Positions 15,934-23,472 of a stretch of 64,000 nucleotides of DNA are shown here, piece after piece (position 1 is the stretch's first letter; each line of letters opens with the position of its first letter). The translations under genes and the position numbers were made by a program. The DNA comes from an uncultured Bacteroides sp. (GTDB lineage: Bacteria > Bacteroidota > Bacteroidia > Bacteroidales > Bacteroidaceae), in contig CAAFTU010000028.1 of NCBI GenBank assembly GCA_900766005.1, forward strand, positions 13,032 to 77,031, written 5' to 3'. The notes beneath the pieces were generated by a model that was not told the origin of the DNA, did no database searches, and saw nothing but the letters and a program-made list of their open reading frames with translations.

Positions 15934-17253
15934 ATGAGATTTTTTGATAGAAAAGAGGAAATAGCCTCTCTGCAGGAGATAGGCAGACAGGCGCGGGAGA
16001 ACGCCCAGTTTACGGTCGTGACCGGCAGGCGCCGTATCGGAAAAACCATGCTCGTACGGAAGGCCTACGAGGATGAGCCGATGCTGTATTTCTTTGTAGC
16101 CAGAAAAGCCGAAGGAGACCTGTGCGAGGATTACCGCCTTGAGATAGAGAACAAGTTGGGTGTTCCAACCATGGGACGCCCGGAACGTTTTTCCGATGTG
16201 TTCGAATATCTGATGAAGCTCTCGGCAGAACGCCCCATCACGCTCTTCATCGACGAGTTTCAGGAATTTTTCCGTGTAAACAAATCGGTGTTTAGCGATA
16301 TGCAGCGCATATGGGACCTTTATAGCCAGAAGTCCCGCATAAACCTGATAGTCTGCGGTTCGATATACTCCATGATGACCAAGATATTCAAGGACAAGAA
16401 AGAGCCGCTGTATAACCGTCAGTCGCGCTTCATGACCGTCCGGCCGTTTACCCCCAGCGTTCTGAAGGAAATTCTGGCGGAATATAATCCCGCCTATACA
16501 TCGGAAGACTTGCTGGCTCTGTACGCTTTCACGGGAGGCGTGGCCAAGTATGTACAACTGCTGGTGGATGCAGGAGCCACCAGCAAGGCGGCCATGCTTG
16601 ACTACATCATAAAAGCCGATTCCATCTTCCTGGGGGAAGGCAAAGCCATCCTGATAGAAGAGTTCGGTAAGGATTACGGCATATATTTTTCAATCCTGTC
16701 TGCCATTGCTCGGGGAAAGACATCCCGTTCGGAAATTGAGAACGTCATCGGCAAGGAAATTGGCGGATACCTGACCAAACTGGAGAATGAGTACGAGGTC
16801 ATCGCTAAGAAGCAGCCCCTCTTTGAAAAGAGTTCTACCAAGAATGTCCGCTATACGATAGAGGACAACTTCTTCACGTTCTGGTTCCGCTTCATCTACA
16901 AATACAGCTACATGCTGGAGATAGAGAACTATGGAAGTGTGAAAACGATAGTGAATCGGGACTATGAGACCTTCAGCGGCTTGATGCTTGAACGCTATTT
17001 CAAGCGCGTGCTGATAGAAAAGCAGGCCTTTACCCGCATCGGAAGCTGGTGGGACCGTAAGGGGGAAAACGAGATTGACATCGTGGCGGAAAACGAACTG
17101 GAGGAAACCGCCACCTTCTTTGAGGTAAAGCGTAAGGCCGAGAACATCGACGTGGAAGTACTGGAGACAAAGGCTGCTGCATTCTTACGTGCTACCGGAG
17201 AGTTCAAGGGCTATGCCCTCTCATATAAGGGGCTGTCCATGGCAGACATGTAA
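15934..17253 (+). CDS. AAA ATPase of the archaeal-type ATPase/DUF234 family
   Basis: 439 residues from the ATG at 15934, chosen because MRFFDRKEEIASL is the standard beginning of this family; the frame extends further upstream only through the repeat cluster and promoter. The N-terminal STAND-like ATPase domain has Walker A TGRRRIGKTMLV and Walker B ITLFIDEFQEFF. The C-terminal DUF234-like region (WWDRKGENEIDIVAEN ... FFEVKRK) has the D...ExK pattern of PD-(D/E)XK nucleases. The family is widespread and often duplicated in gut Bacteroidetes, with unknown function; some members resemble toxin or defence ATPases. Its flanking decamer clusters suggest it moved here as a unit. Confidence 0.88.
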   Translation: MRFFDRKEEIASLQEIGRQARENAQFTVVTGRRRIGKTMLVRKAYEDEPMLYFFVARKAEGDLCEDYRLEIENKLGVPTMGRPERFSDVFEYLMKLSAERPITLFIDEFQEFFRVNKSVFSDMQRIWDLYSQKSRINLIVCGSIYSMMTKIFKDKKEPLYNRQSRFMTVRPFTPSVLKEILAEYNPAYTSEDLLALYAFTGGVAKYVQLLVDAGATSKAAMLDYIIKADSIFLGEGKAILIEEFGKDYGIYFSILSAIARGKTSRSEIENVIGKEIGGYLTKLENEYEVIAKKQPLFEKSSTKNVRYTIEDNFFTFWFRFIYKYSYMLEIENYGSVKTIVNRDYETFSGLMLERYFKRVLIEKQAFTRIGSWWDRKGENEIDIVAENELEETATFFEVKRKAENIDVEVLETKAAAFLRATGEFKGYALSYKGLSMADM

Positions 17254-17283
17254 CATTGCCGGACTGTTCAGTCCGGACAGCAA

Positions 17284-17320
17284 TACGAATTGTCACGAAT
17301 TGTCACGCGCGCGCGGAAGT
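17284..17320. repeat. Decamer cluster after the ATPase gene, with alternating CG tract
   Basis: tacgaat tgtcacgaat tgtcacg is followed by cgcgcgcgcgg. It has the same orientation as the cluster at 15781. The adjacent CG-alternating tract recurs beside the cluster near 30670. Confidence 0.85.
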
Positions 17321-17343
17321 TGTAAATGCAACTATATGAAAGG

Positions 17344-17409
17344 CCTCTTCTGTTTGCAGGCTGAACCTCTTCTGTTTGCAGGCTGAACCTCCTCTGATTA
17401 CAGACTGCA
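17344..17409. repeat. 22-bp tandem repeat (two exact copies plus a diverged third)
   Basis: cctcttctgtttgcaggctgaa at 17344-17365 and 17366-17387 is followed by a diverged copy from 17388 that contains the stop codon of the lysO C-terminal gene. Confidence 0.85.
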
Positions 17410-18018
17410 AAAGAACGATACGAAAAACGGAACGCTCAAGTCAATCAGAATGCCATGAAAGATAGCCACGGGTATCATGTCTTTCCCCGAATAGCGAGTG
17501 ATGGAAGGCAACAGGACATCCATCGAGTTCACTCCGGCTGCAGAGATAGGAGCCAGCGTGCCGAAATGCTTGCGTATAACGGGAGCCCCCAGCAGCGCAA
17601 TCATCTCACGGAAGATGTTGGTCATCAGCGCAATGGTGCCCAGCTCGGTTGCCAATTGCAGGCCGATGGTGGGTTCCTTGAACTGCGTGATGAGAATGGA
17701 CGACAGCGAGTAATAAGCAAATCCGCTTCCCACGGCCATGCAGTCGAATATGCTCCATTTGCTGAGCAGCAGACTGGCGAATGCGGAAAAAAGCAGGGTG
17801 CCGGAAATCGTTGCCAGGGGAACGAGCAGCATCTTAGGGCGCAAGCTGCGCAACAGCTCTTTCAGGTTCTTGTTGCCGCCAATGCCGATGCCCACCTGAA
17901 ACATGAGTGCATACAGCACGTACATCGACAGATGATGCGTATCCATCGGTTCCTGAAAGAAAACACCCAATAAACAGCCGACACAGAAAACGGCCACTAC
18001 AATCAAACTTCCTTTCAT
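17398..18018 (-). CDS. lysO: LysO-family lysine exporter, C-terminal part (split gene)
   Basis: 206 residues, about seven hydrophobic segments. It begins MKGSLIVVAVFCVGCLLGVF and contains SGFAYYSLSSILITQ and AAGVNSMDVLLPSITR, characteristic of the LysO (formerly YbjE/DUF340) C-terminal domain. In E. coli LysO is one protein of about 300 residues that exports L-lysine. Here the N-terminal part is a separate gene (18015-18293) overlapping by four bases (ATGA), so the two are co-translated and probably form one transporter. Other Bacteroides have the same split, so it is not a frameshift artefact. Confidence 0.88.
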   Translation of the reverse strand: MKGSLIVVAVFCVGCLLGVFFQEPMDTHHLSMYVLYALMFQVGIGIGGNKNLKELLRSLRPKMLLVPLATISGTLLFSAFASLLLSKWSIFDCMAVGSGFAYYSLSSILITQFKEPTIGLQLATELGTIALMTNIFREMIALLGAPVIRKHFGTLAPISAAGVNSMDVLLPSITRYSGKDMIPVAIFHGILIDLSVPFFVSFFCSL

Positions 18019-18293
18019 TTTCTATCTCCTTTCTTGAAAAACAGATGAAACACAGCCGAAGAAGCCAGCAGGCTGCCCAGCATACCCAATACAGCCAATA
18101 TCGCTGCTTGCCATCCGAATCGGCCCAAATTGTTTACTATGAGCGGGTTGGAACCGATAGAAATGCCCAACACAAAGAGAAGCAGGAAAATAGTGAGCGA
18201 AGTGGTTTTGTCTACTTTTTGCAGCAGTCCCACACCCCGAAACAAATAACCGAAACCGATTCCGGCAAACATTATACTGATAATTGAAAACAT
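18015..18293 (-). CDS. LysO-family lysine exporter, N-terminal part (split gene)
   Basis: 92 residues with three hydrophobic segments (about 1-20, 28-46 and 55-82), matching the N-terminal portion of LysO. It includes SLTIFLLLFVLGISIGSN, typical of the first repeat of DUF340. Translation is coupled to the C-terminal half by the overlapping stop and start. Upstream lies a long leader starting at the promoter near 18681-18712. Confidence 0.82.
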   Translation of the reverse strand: MFSIISIMFAGIGFGYLFRGVGLLQKVDKTTSLTIFLLLFVLGISIGSNPLIVNNLGRFGWQAAILAVLGMLGSLLASSAVFHLFFKKGDRK

Positions 18294-18370
18294 ATTCCTA
18301 AAATTTTTTACATGTGAAACATCCTTGTGCAGTTCACCCTTGAAAAAAGAGTGTGCACATAAAAACTCTC

Positions 18371-18437
18371 CCTTCTGCGTCTGCCAAAAGGACTTTCTGC
18401 ATTTGCCAAAAGGGGCCCTTCTGCATCTGCTAAAGGG
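18371..18437. repeat. Three imperfect repeats in the lysO leader
   Basis: ttctgcgtctgccaaaagg, ttctgcatttgccaaaagg and ttctgcatctgctaaaggg start at 18373, 18395 and 18419 (periods 22 and 24). They lie in the predicted 5' untranslated region of the leftward lysO genes. Confidence 0.7.
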
Positions 18438-18478
18438 AAAAATGCCTGTTAAAAAAAGAAGGAACTGAATTCAGATAA

Positions 18479-18515
18479 AGCCGCTGAACCAATGTACATG
18501 CACAATGAAGCGGCT
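18479..18515 (-). other. Hairpin in the lysO leader
   Basis: AGCCGCT (18479-18485) pairs with AGCGGCT (18509-18515) around a 23-nt loop. On the minus strand it is followed by TTTATC rather than a long T-run, so it is either a weak terminator or a structural element of the lysO leader. It does not match any riboswitch that I can recognise, including the lysine riboswitch. Confidence 0.5.
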
Positions 18516-18600
18516 ACTCAGAATCTTGTTTCTTCTGGTAACAGAGCATGTGGTGAGCAAAATCGGTAATTGGTTCATATCTCTTATTGCTTGTTTTTTT

Positions 18601-18677
18601 GACGATTTGTTTGTTTTTGACGATTTGTTTGTTTTTGACGATTTGTTTGTTTTTGACGATTTGTTTGTTTTTTGACG
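18601..18677. repeat. 18-bp tandem array (four copies) at the start of the lysO transcript
   Basis: gacgatttgtttgttttt repeats at 18601, 18619, 18637 and 18655; the last copy has one extra T. On the minus strand the promoter at 18681-18712 would start transcription right at the edge of this array, so the mRNA begins with A/C-rich repeats (AAACAAACAAATCGTC type). Short frames here read NKSSKT repeats and are not believable proteins. Confidence 0.92.
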
Positions 18678-18680
18678 GTG

Positions 18681-18712
18681 CAAAGATAAAACTAAAATGA
18701 ATAATTTCCAAA
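18681..18712 (-). promoter_or_regulatory. Promoter for the lysO genes
   Basis: On the minus strand, TTTG (18712-18709), a 20-bp spacer and TATCTTTG (18688-18681) match the Bacteroidetes -33/-7 promoter well. It lies immediately after the lipoprotein gene and about 390 bp before the lysO N-terminal start. Confidence 0.65.
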
Positions 18713-18719
18713 TATTTAT

Positions 18720-19049
18720 TCATGTATTAACTTTTGCAACCCGAGTGTTTTCCTTGTTCATCAGCCGCCAGACAGCTTTCTGGTATTTCAGTTTGGCAAG
18801 CATCTCATCATCCGGATTGTCAGTCTTGGCCGTCATAGTCCGTACACTCGGGGCCTCAGGGAACCGGCTTTTCACAATGTCATCCACCAGATATCCGCAA
18901 AGTCCGGAAGCCGGTTCTTTTGCAAGGCTGTCTGTTGGCTGTGGCAGGATGTGATACCATCCGTTCTCACGATGCACTTTATGTGCTGGTCTGCACGAAG
19001 CAAGACAAACCACTAAAACAAGCAATCCGAATAAATACTTCATTTTCAT
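18720..19049 (-). CDS. Small predicted lipoprotein, function unknown
   Basis: 109 residues from the start chosen at MKMKYLFGLL (19049). The frame also has a start 36 bp upstream (19085), but the chosen one gives a normal lipoprotein signal peptide with lipobox LASC (Cys at about 19). The mature part contains SGLCGYLVDDIVKSRFPEAP and a basic C-terminus. I do not recognise the family. Being lipidated, it should sit in the inner or outer membrane. It is a single gene read leftward, with no obvious partner. Confidence 0.7.
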   Translation of the reverse strand: MKMKYLFGLLVLVVCLASCRPAHKVHRENGWYHILPQPTDSLAKEPASGLCGYLVDDIVKSRFPEAPSVRTMTAKTDNPDDEMLAKLKYQKAVWRLMNKENTRVAKVNT

Positions 19050-19085
19050 ACTGTTTATATTGTTCAAACCGAACAAGTTATTCAT

Positions 19086-19556
19086 ACTGTTTTTTTGTGT
19101 GAGTTTATACTCCAGAACTTCAGCTTAGAGACTTCAGTAGAGAAACATCATCCGGAAACTTCAACTCAGAAACTTCATCCGGAAACTTCAGTCTGAAAGC
19201 AAAGAAAGCTGAGCAAGTTTCTGTACTCCCACCTTGTTTTGACGCAAAGATAATTCTCCGGAATGGTTTCTCCAAATTTCAGCCATTTGATTTGTAAAGA
19301 TATATCTAATATTTAAAAAGAATTTTTCAATAGCACTCTTTACAGTCTGTTTTGCACTCGTAATATGTTGAATATGAGTAGGCTGTGACGGAACTGTATC
19401 AGTAGCGTTTGGAGGAAAAATAAAAAATAAATTTTCATCATTCATGGAGCAGGGGGGAGGCGGAAAGGTGAGAGAGGGAGGAAGGACGGAGTATGGACGC
19501 AAGAACCGCAGGTTGTTATTGTGGGGCAACAGGGTGAGTATAGAGGGCGTGGACGG
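19086..19556. other. Non-coding stretch, degenerate repeats only
   Basis: It begins with variants of gaaacttcatccggaaacttca (about 19115-19200) and continues with sequence in which I see no promoter or believable gene. Long frames on the minus strand here have low-complexity Ser/His/Pro/Leu translations that follow the repeats. Confidence 0.55.
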
Positions 19557-19650
19557 AGCAAGGAAGAGGCAGCAGGGGTGAGTGGATGCTGAATGTAGCA
19601 AGGAAGAGGCAGCAGGGCGAGAGGATGCTGAATGGAGCAAGGGGGCTTTT
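19557..19650. repeat. 40-bp tandem repeat (two copies plus a partial third)
   Basis: Units beginning agcaaggaagaggcagcagg start at 19557 and 19597, with a truncated one at 19636. The two full copies differ at a few positions. Confidence 0.85.
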
Positions 19651-19787
19651 AGCGAGTGAGAGGTCATTGCTAAACTTTCCTCTTCCGAAAAATATTTTTT
19701 GCCGGAAAGAAAGCTGTGCGTTGTCGGATGCCCGTCTGTAGCCCCATAAAAGAAGCATGGAAGAGTGCCCGTCTCCAGCCAAATAAG

Positions 19788-19828
19788 GTTGGTGCGACAG
19801 CGTGACAGCGTGACAATTCGTGACAATT
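19788..19828. repeat. Decamer cluster, reverse orientation
   Basis: Several copies of the reverse-complement decamer (gcgtgacag, gcgtgacaattc, gtgacaatt) run from about 19788 to 19828. They are followed by attattttttgaattctcat, which resembles the sequence following the copies at 20551 and 30677. Confidence 0.8.
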
Positions 19829-20003
19829 ATTTTTTGAATTCTCATAGAATTCACAGTGGAAGGAGGAAATGAGGTAGGCAGATGGAAGGTATGAACGATG
19901 AAGAAGATGGAAATAAAATGGAAAAACTGTTTCCCTGAGAAATGACTTCTGGTAAATCACATCGGATGAAAATTGCTACATGCTTAATAAGTTTATATAA
20001 AGT

Positions 20004-20047
20004 CTATATATTATATTATATATAAATATATATAATATAATATATAG
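20004..20047. repeat. Perfect 44-bp AT palindrome
   Basis: A 21-bp arm starting ctatatattatatt at 20004 is followed by two bases (aa, 20025-20026) and its exact reverse complement ending in atatag at 20047. Only the outermost pair is C-G; all other pairs are A-T. It can extrude as a cruciform or form a long hairpin in RNA. No T-run or gene end is adjacent, so it is not an ordinary terminator. Confidence 0.95.
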
Positions 20048-20243
20048 AAATATAGATATTCTCTCTTCTTTTTTCCATTTTCGATTTCTTTTACACTCCT
20101 ATGGTGTGTTTTGATTGCAATAAAACATAGATATTGAAAGTGTAATGATTGAAATTTTTACTAAGTATAGCTTTATTTTGCAGGGTGGTGAACCGAGGAA
20201 ATGAGAGAGGTGAAAGACGAAGTTGAATACCCTAAAAAAATAA

Positions 20244-20282
20244 TTGTCACGAATTGTCACGAATTGTCACGCATTGTCACGC
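20244..20282. repeat. Decamer cluster (four copies)
   Basis: ttgtcacgaa-type copies run head to tail: ttgtcacgaa, ttgtcacgaa, ttgtcacgca, ttgtcacg. This is opposite in orientation to the clusters at 19788, 20463 and 20551. Confidence 0.9.
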
Positions 20283-20430
20283 CGAGAGAAATAAATTTGG
20301 CTTACATATTTTCTCCTTATTTGTTACGCTTCGGCTGAAATTCGTCCTCTGTTTTTCTATGGTGTAATAGTTGCAAATGAAACTATGTGTAGGTTTTGAG
20401 GCTTCCCCAAAGCCGTTTCTCTACTGAAAG

Positions 20431-20494
20431 CATGAAAACATGAAAACATGAAAACATGAAAGCGTGACAATCCGTGACAATTCGTGACAGTGCG
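20431..20494. repeat. 8-bp tandem repeat joined to a decamer cluster
   Basis: catgaaaa occurs three times at 20431, 20439 and 20447, with a variant at 20455. It runs directly into gcgtgacaatccgtgacaat and ttcgtgacag (20463-20494). Confidence 0.88.
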
Positions 20495-20550
20495 AGAATA
20501 CGTGTTTTAGCATGGTAACTTGTTGAATTATAATGGTTTTATGAAAAGCG

Positions 20551-20588
20551 TGACAATTCGTGACAGCGTGACAGTTTTGATTTTGAAT
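20551..20588 (+). repeat. Left copy of the 38-bp direct repeat bounding the accessory island
   Basis: The 38 bp from 20551 match 30677-30714 in the same orientation with one mismatch (position 24 of the repeat: g here, c there). The left half is made of decamer units (tgacaattcg, tgacagcgtg); the right half, ttttgattttgaat, is unique to these two copies. Everything between the copies is accessory. Confidence 0.9.
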
Positions 20589-20867
20589 ATACTTTTCAAG
20601 GAATTGAAGAATGAATCGTGTTTTGATTATGCCATTTAATAAACTGTATCAGAGTGGACGTGGAATGTGATGTTGACACTCTGCTCGGTTTGAAAATACA
20701 GTGTGCAAGTAAGACAATTGCAAATACGCATAGAATGTAGAAGCTGCTTTCATTATACATGTGGATTGATTTAGCTTAATATAGAGTTCTCCATAATTTC
20801 GTTCAATAATTTCTCAAAACTATGGAGAACAATTTGGAGAAAATAATGTCAATTGACAACTTTTGAG

Positions 20868-21329
20868 TTAAATTAGTTCTGTTAATTCATCTTTGATGGA
20901 ATCATACTGTTTATCCATATAGCCTATTAATTTATAGAATAAGGTCTCTTCATCCATTGATTCTATATAATTCTGAAGTATGCCAAACCCTGTATTTGCA
21001 TACTTTTCCGCGAGACAATAAACATTTTCACGGTTGCAAATTTCATCTATTAATTCTGGATTATTTTTCAGCTCCTTATCATAATATAAACTTGACAGGA
21101 GCGGCTCGCAATTCTCCAAGAATTCAGCTCTGACGAATGTTTTTACAGGACCAACAGAGTTTATAGGTGTTGGCTCTTTCTTTTCCATTTCGCACAATGC
21201 TAATGCAAAGCAATATAATTCCGCGCGTGTAGTTGCGTTTTTATGAAGTTGAAAATACTTAGTTCTTTCAAGATTTTCAATAAAGCCTTCATCGTAGGCT
21301 TTTGCTATGTTTAAAATTATTTTAGCCAT
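20868..21329 (-). CDS. 153-residue protein closing the radical SAM/helicase/DndD-like operon
   Basis: No family recognised with confidence. The N-terminal part (about residues 15-55: RTKYFQLHKNATTRAELYCF followed by ALAL) faintly resembles small proteins found with DNA phosphorothioation (dnd) operons, and I use that only as a hint. The rest is predicted helical, with acidic stretches. Its start overlaps the end of the DndD-like gene by eight bases (21322-21329), so it is translationally coupled and almost certainly works with that ATPase. It is the last gene of the operon; about 280 bp of AT-rich DNA separates it from the flanking direct repeat. Confidence 0.75.
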   Translation of the reverse strand: MAKIILNIAKAYDEGFIENLERTKYFQLHKNATTRAELYCFALALCEMEKKEPTPINSVGPVKTFVRAEFLENCEPLLSSLYYDKELKNNPELIDEICNRENVYCLAEKYANTGFGILQNYIESMDEETLFYKLIGYMDKQYDSIKDELTELI

Positions 21330-23313
21330 TGTTGTTGTTTATAAAATGAGTTACACCTTCGTTCATATTCAACTGATTGAATGACGCATACTGGCCTTGA
21401 AGCGCATCGGTTACATTTGGATCATATTCCGTTGGCGTGAAAGTTAAGATTACTTGTTTTGATTTTGCAATCTCACAGAGCGTATTGACAAAATTGATCC
21501 GGTTGTCTTCATCCACTCGTCCAATCGGGGTATCTATGAATAGAAGCGAGTCATGCATAGAAACCTTTTGCAGGGCTAGCGTAAAAGATAGAGCAAGAAG
21601 TGCTCTTTCGGCTGCGCTACATGAACCAAGCGTTTGAGAGCCATAATTGTCGAGCAGCTTAAATGTGTAATCTTCCAAAATTTCAACCTTTGAGAAAGCA
21701 TCTTTTTTCCACAATAGCTGAGTGAATGTGTTAAATGTCTCATTCTCCATTTCATGACGGCTTTCTTCTAAGAGTTCAAACCGGGTTTCCCTTAAAATAT
21801 TGCGGCATTGTTTGCAGAAATAAGCCTGCTCTCTGATTTTCTCAAACTGGTTGTTCTTTTCAATTAGAGATGTCAGATTGCTTTCTTTTTCAGCTAATTG
21901 CTTCTCCAGCTCTTTTTTATGAGCTTCTTCCACTCCCCTTTTGGCTATAATATTGTCTCGTTGAGTACAGAATTCCTTTTTTTGCTGAATAGCCTTGGTT
22001 ATAGCTTCCGTATTAGGGATGTTCATCAAATATCGATTCAGCTTCGTTTCTTCCTGAATTAGTTTTTTGTTTTTACCATCCAGATCTTTCTTTTCTTGAA
22101 TAAGTCTATCACGTATAGTCTGATAGTCAGCCAACTTAGTAAGATATCTATGAAGATTTGAAACCGAACGATTAAGGAGAGCAGAAGTGCTGGTAGAAAC
22201 CTCAAGCTCCTTCTTTAAATCCTGTATAAATTTAAATGAATGGTTTCCTAAATCTTGGTCGCAGATGCAGCAATGCTTGTGCTCTTGAATGGAATCCAAC
22301 AAGAACTTATCAATGCGTGGCGGCAGTTTACCTTGCTCGTTTTCCTCTTTAATATATTTGTATAGACTTTTAATTGATGGATAGAGCGCGAAATATTGAA
22401 AGTATTCTCGGGCGAACTTCATCATTTCAACATTCTTTTTATCAATATCAGCCTTTACTCTCTCTATGTCTTTTTCAATTTCCTTTAGCTTAGCAGTTTT
22501 ATCAGATACGCTAGTGTGTCCACTGATGATGTTTTCTAGGTCGGCAATCTGATCATCGCATTGGTGAATCTGTTTAGTCAACTCTTCAATAGAAGCATTC
22601 GAACTGTCAAGCGCTCTTTGAACACTATCCAATTCTTTTTGTGCTTGGGCGATGTCTTTTTGAGAAGAGCTGGCGATTTGTGGATTCAAAACCCTTGTCA
22701 AATAGTTGTTGAATGCCTCTTCGGTTTTTTCCAAAATCTTAGCCTGTGTAAGTTCTTCAATGCCATTCTTGATATTTTCTGATTGGCCAGCTTTAAAATA
22801 ATTTTCTAGGTGTTCCCCGTCGAAGAAGATGTACTCGTGAATCTCTTCTGGAATATTCTTCTTTACCATTGACATTTTTTCCTCTTCATCAGATATAGCA
22901 TTCCATTCTCCCGTAAAATGCATGATGTTGAATTTTGATTCTACAATGGTTACAGCATCTTTGGTGACGTTAAATTTACCAACTCTTTCAAAACTGATTT
23001 TCTCAGAACCATCATTAGACGATATTACTACTCTAACGATTGCATCGCCGATGGCATTACCATTTTCGGATAAGCAATTGCGGATTTCCTGAACCTTGCC
23101 GTTGTTTAGTATAGCACTTGCCGTATATTTGTCTCCCAAATGCATTTCAGTGTCATACAAGCACCAGGTGATTGCATTTAAGACATTGGTTTTGCCAACG
23201 CCATTTTTTGCATATATGATATGCAAATCATTCTTACCTGCTTTTAGAGGAAAGTTGAAGGTAAGATTACTATACTGGCGAAAGTTGTGTATTTCAATAC
23301 TTTCAATTCTCAT
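21322..23313 (-). CDS. DndD-like SMC/Rad50-type AAA ATPase
   Basis: 663 residues. IEIHNFRQYSNLTFNF at the N-terminus leads to Walker A YAKNGVGKTNVLN (34-46) and a conserved FFDGEHLENYF (163-173), typical of DndD. Long coiled coils (about 215-300 and 365-495) carry CxxC pairs at 348-351 (CCIC) and 500-503 (CKQC), like a zinc hook. The C-terminal half has the signature GSCSAAER (563-570) and Walker B LLFIDTPIGRVD (590-601). DndD is the ATPase that serves DNA phosphorothioation, but the same architecture occurs in other defence systems. Here it sits with a radical SAM protein and a PLD-helicase instead of DndC and DndE, so a role in DNA modification or foreign-DNA sensing is inferred. Confidence 0.88.
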   Translation of the reverse strand: MRIESIEIHNFRQYSNLTFNFPLKAGKNDLHIIYAKNGVGKTNVLNAITWCLYDTEMHLGDKYTASAILNNGKVQEIRNCLSENGNAIGDAIVRVVISSNDGSEKISFERVGKFNVTKDAVTIVESKFNIMHFTGEWNAISDEEEKMSMVKKNIPEEIHEYIFFDGEHLENYFKAGQSENIKNGIEELTQAKILEKTEEAFNNYLTRVLNPQIASSSQKDIAQAQKELDSVQRALDSSNASIEELTKQIHQCDDQIADLENIISGHTSVSDKTAKLKEIEKDIERVKADIDKKNVEMMKFAREYFQYFALYPSIKSLYKYIKEENEQGKLPPRIDKFLLDSIQEHKHCCICDQDLGNHSFKFIQDLKKELEVSTSTSALLNRSVSNLHRYLTKLADYQTIRDRLIQEKKDLDGKNKKLIQEETKLNRYLMNIPNTEAITKAIQQKKEFCTQRDNIIAKRGVEEAHKKELEKQLAEKESNLTSLIEKNNQFEKIREQAYFCKQCRNILRETRFELLEESRHEMENETFNTFTQLLWKKDAFSKVEILEDYTFKLLDNYGSQTLGSCSAAERALLALSFTLALQKVSMHDSLLFIDTPIGRVDEDNRINFVNTLCEIAKSKQVILTFTPTEYDPNVTDALQGQYASFNQLNMNEGVTHFINNNNG

Positions 23314-23321
23314 AGTATCAA

Positions 23322-23471
23322 TTATATAGATTTTATAATTTTTTCAATCGTTCTTTTTCCTTGCTTTCCTTCTTCTATGGAAGAAAGAACTTTAATTAAA
23401 TTCTTCTGCAATATGATATCAGACTTCGTTTTGTCTTCAATCTTTGTTATTATTTTCTTGTTTATTGCCAT
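23322..23471 (-). CDS. 49-residue basic protein between the helicase and DndD-like genes
   Basis: A short frame begins with ATG one base after the helicase stop (23473-23475) and ends eight bases before the DndD-like start (23313). This exact packing in a tight operon argues that it is translated. It starts MAINKKIITKIEDKTKSD, contains VLSSIEEGKQGKRTIE and ends KIIKSI. It is rich in Lys and Ile, mostly helical by eye, with no signal peptide or cysteine. I do not recognise it. It may be a small subunit or adaptor of the neighbouring enzymes. Confidence 0.72.
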   Translation of the reverse strand: MAINKKIITKIEDKTKSDIILQKNLIKVLSSIEEGKQGKRTIEKIIKSI

Positions 23472-23472
23472 G

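Noticed and set aside
18471..18723. Two overlapping minus-strand frames reading NKSSKT or KNKQIV repeats
   Set aside because: The peptides simply translate the 18-bp tandem array in two phases; the array lies in the predicted lysO leader.
19188..19826. A 212-codon minus-strand frame in the region left of the island
   Set aside because: Its translation is low-complexity (Ser, His, Pro, Leu) and follows the 40-bp tandem repeats; no promoter or conserved motif supports it.
20244..20494. Decamer arrays considered as a CRISPR array
   Set aside because: Units are 8-10 bp, contiguous and without unique spacers of constant length; no cas genes are present.
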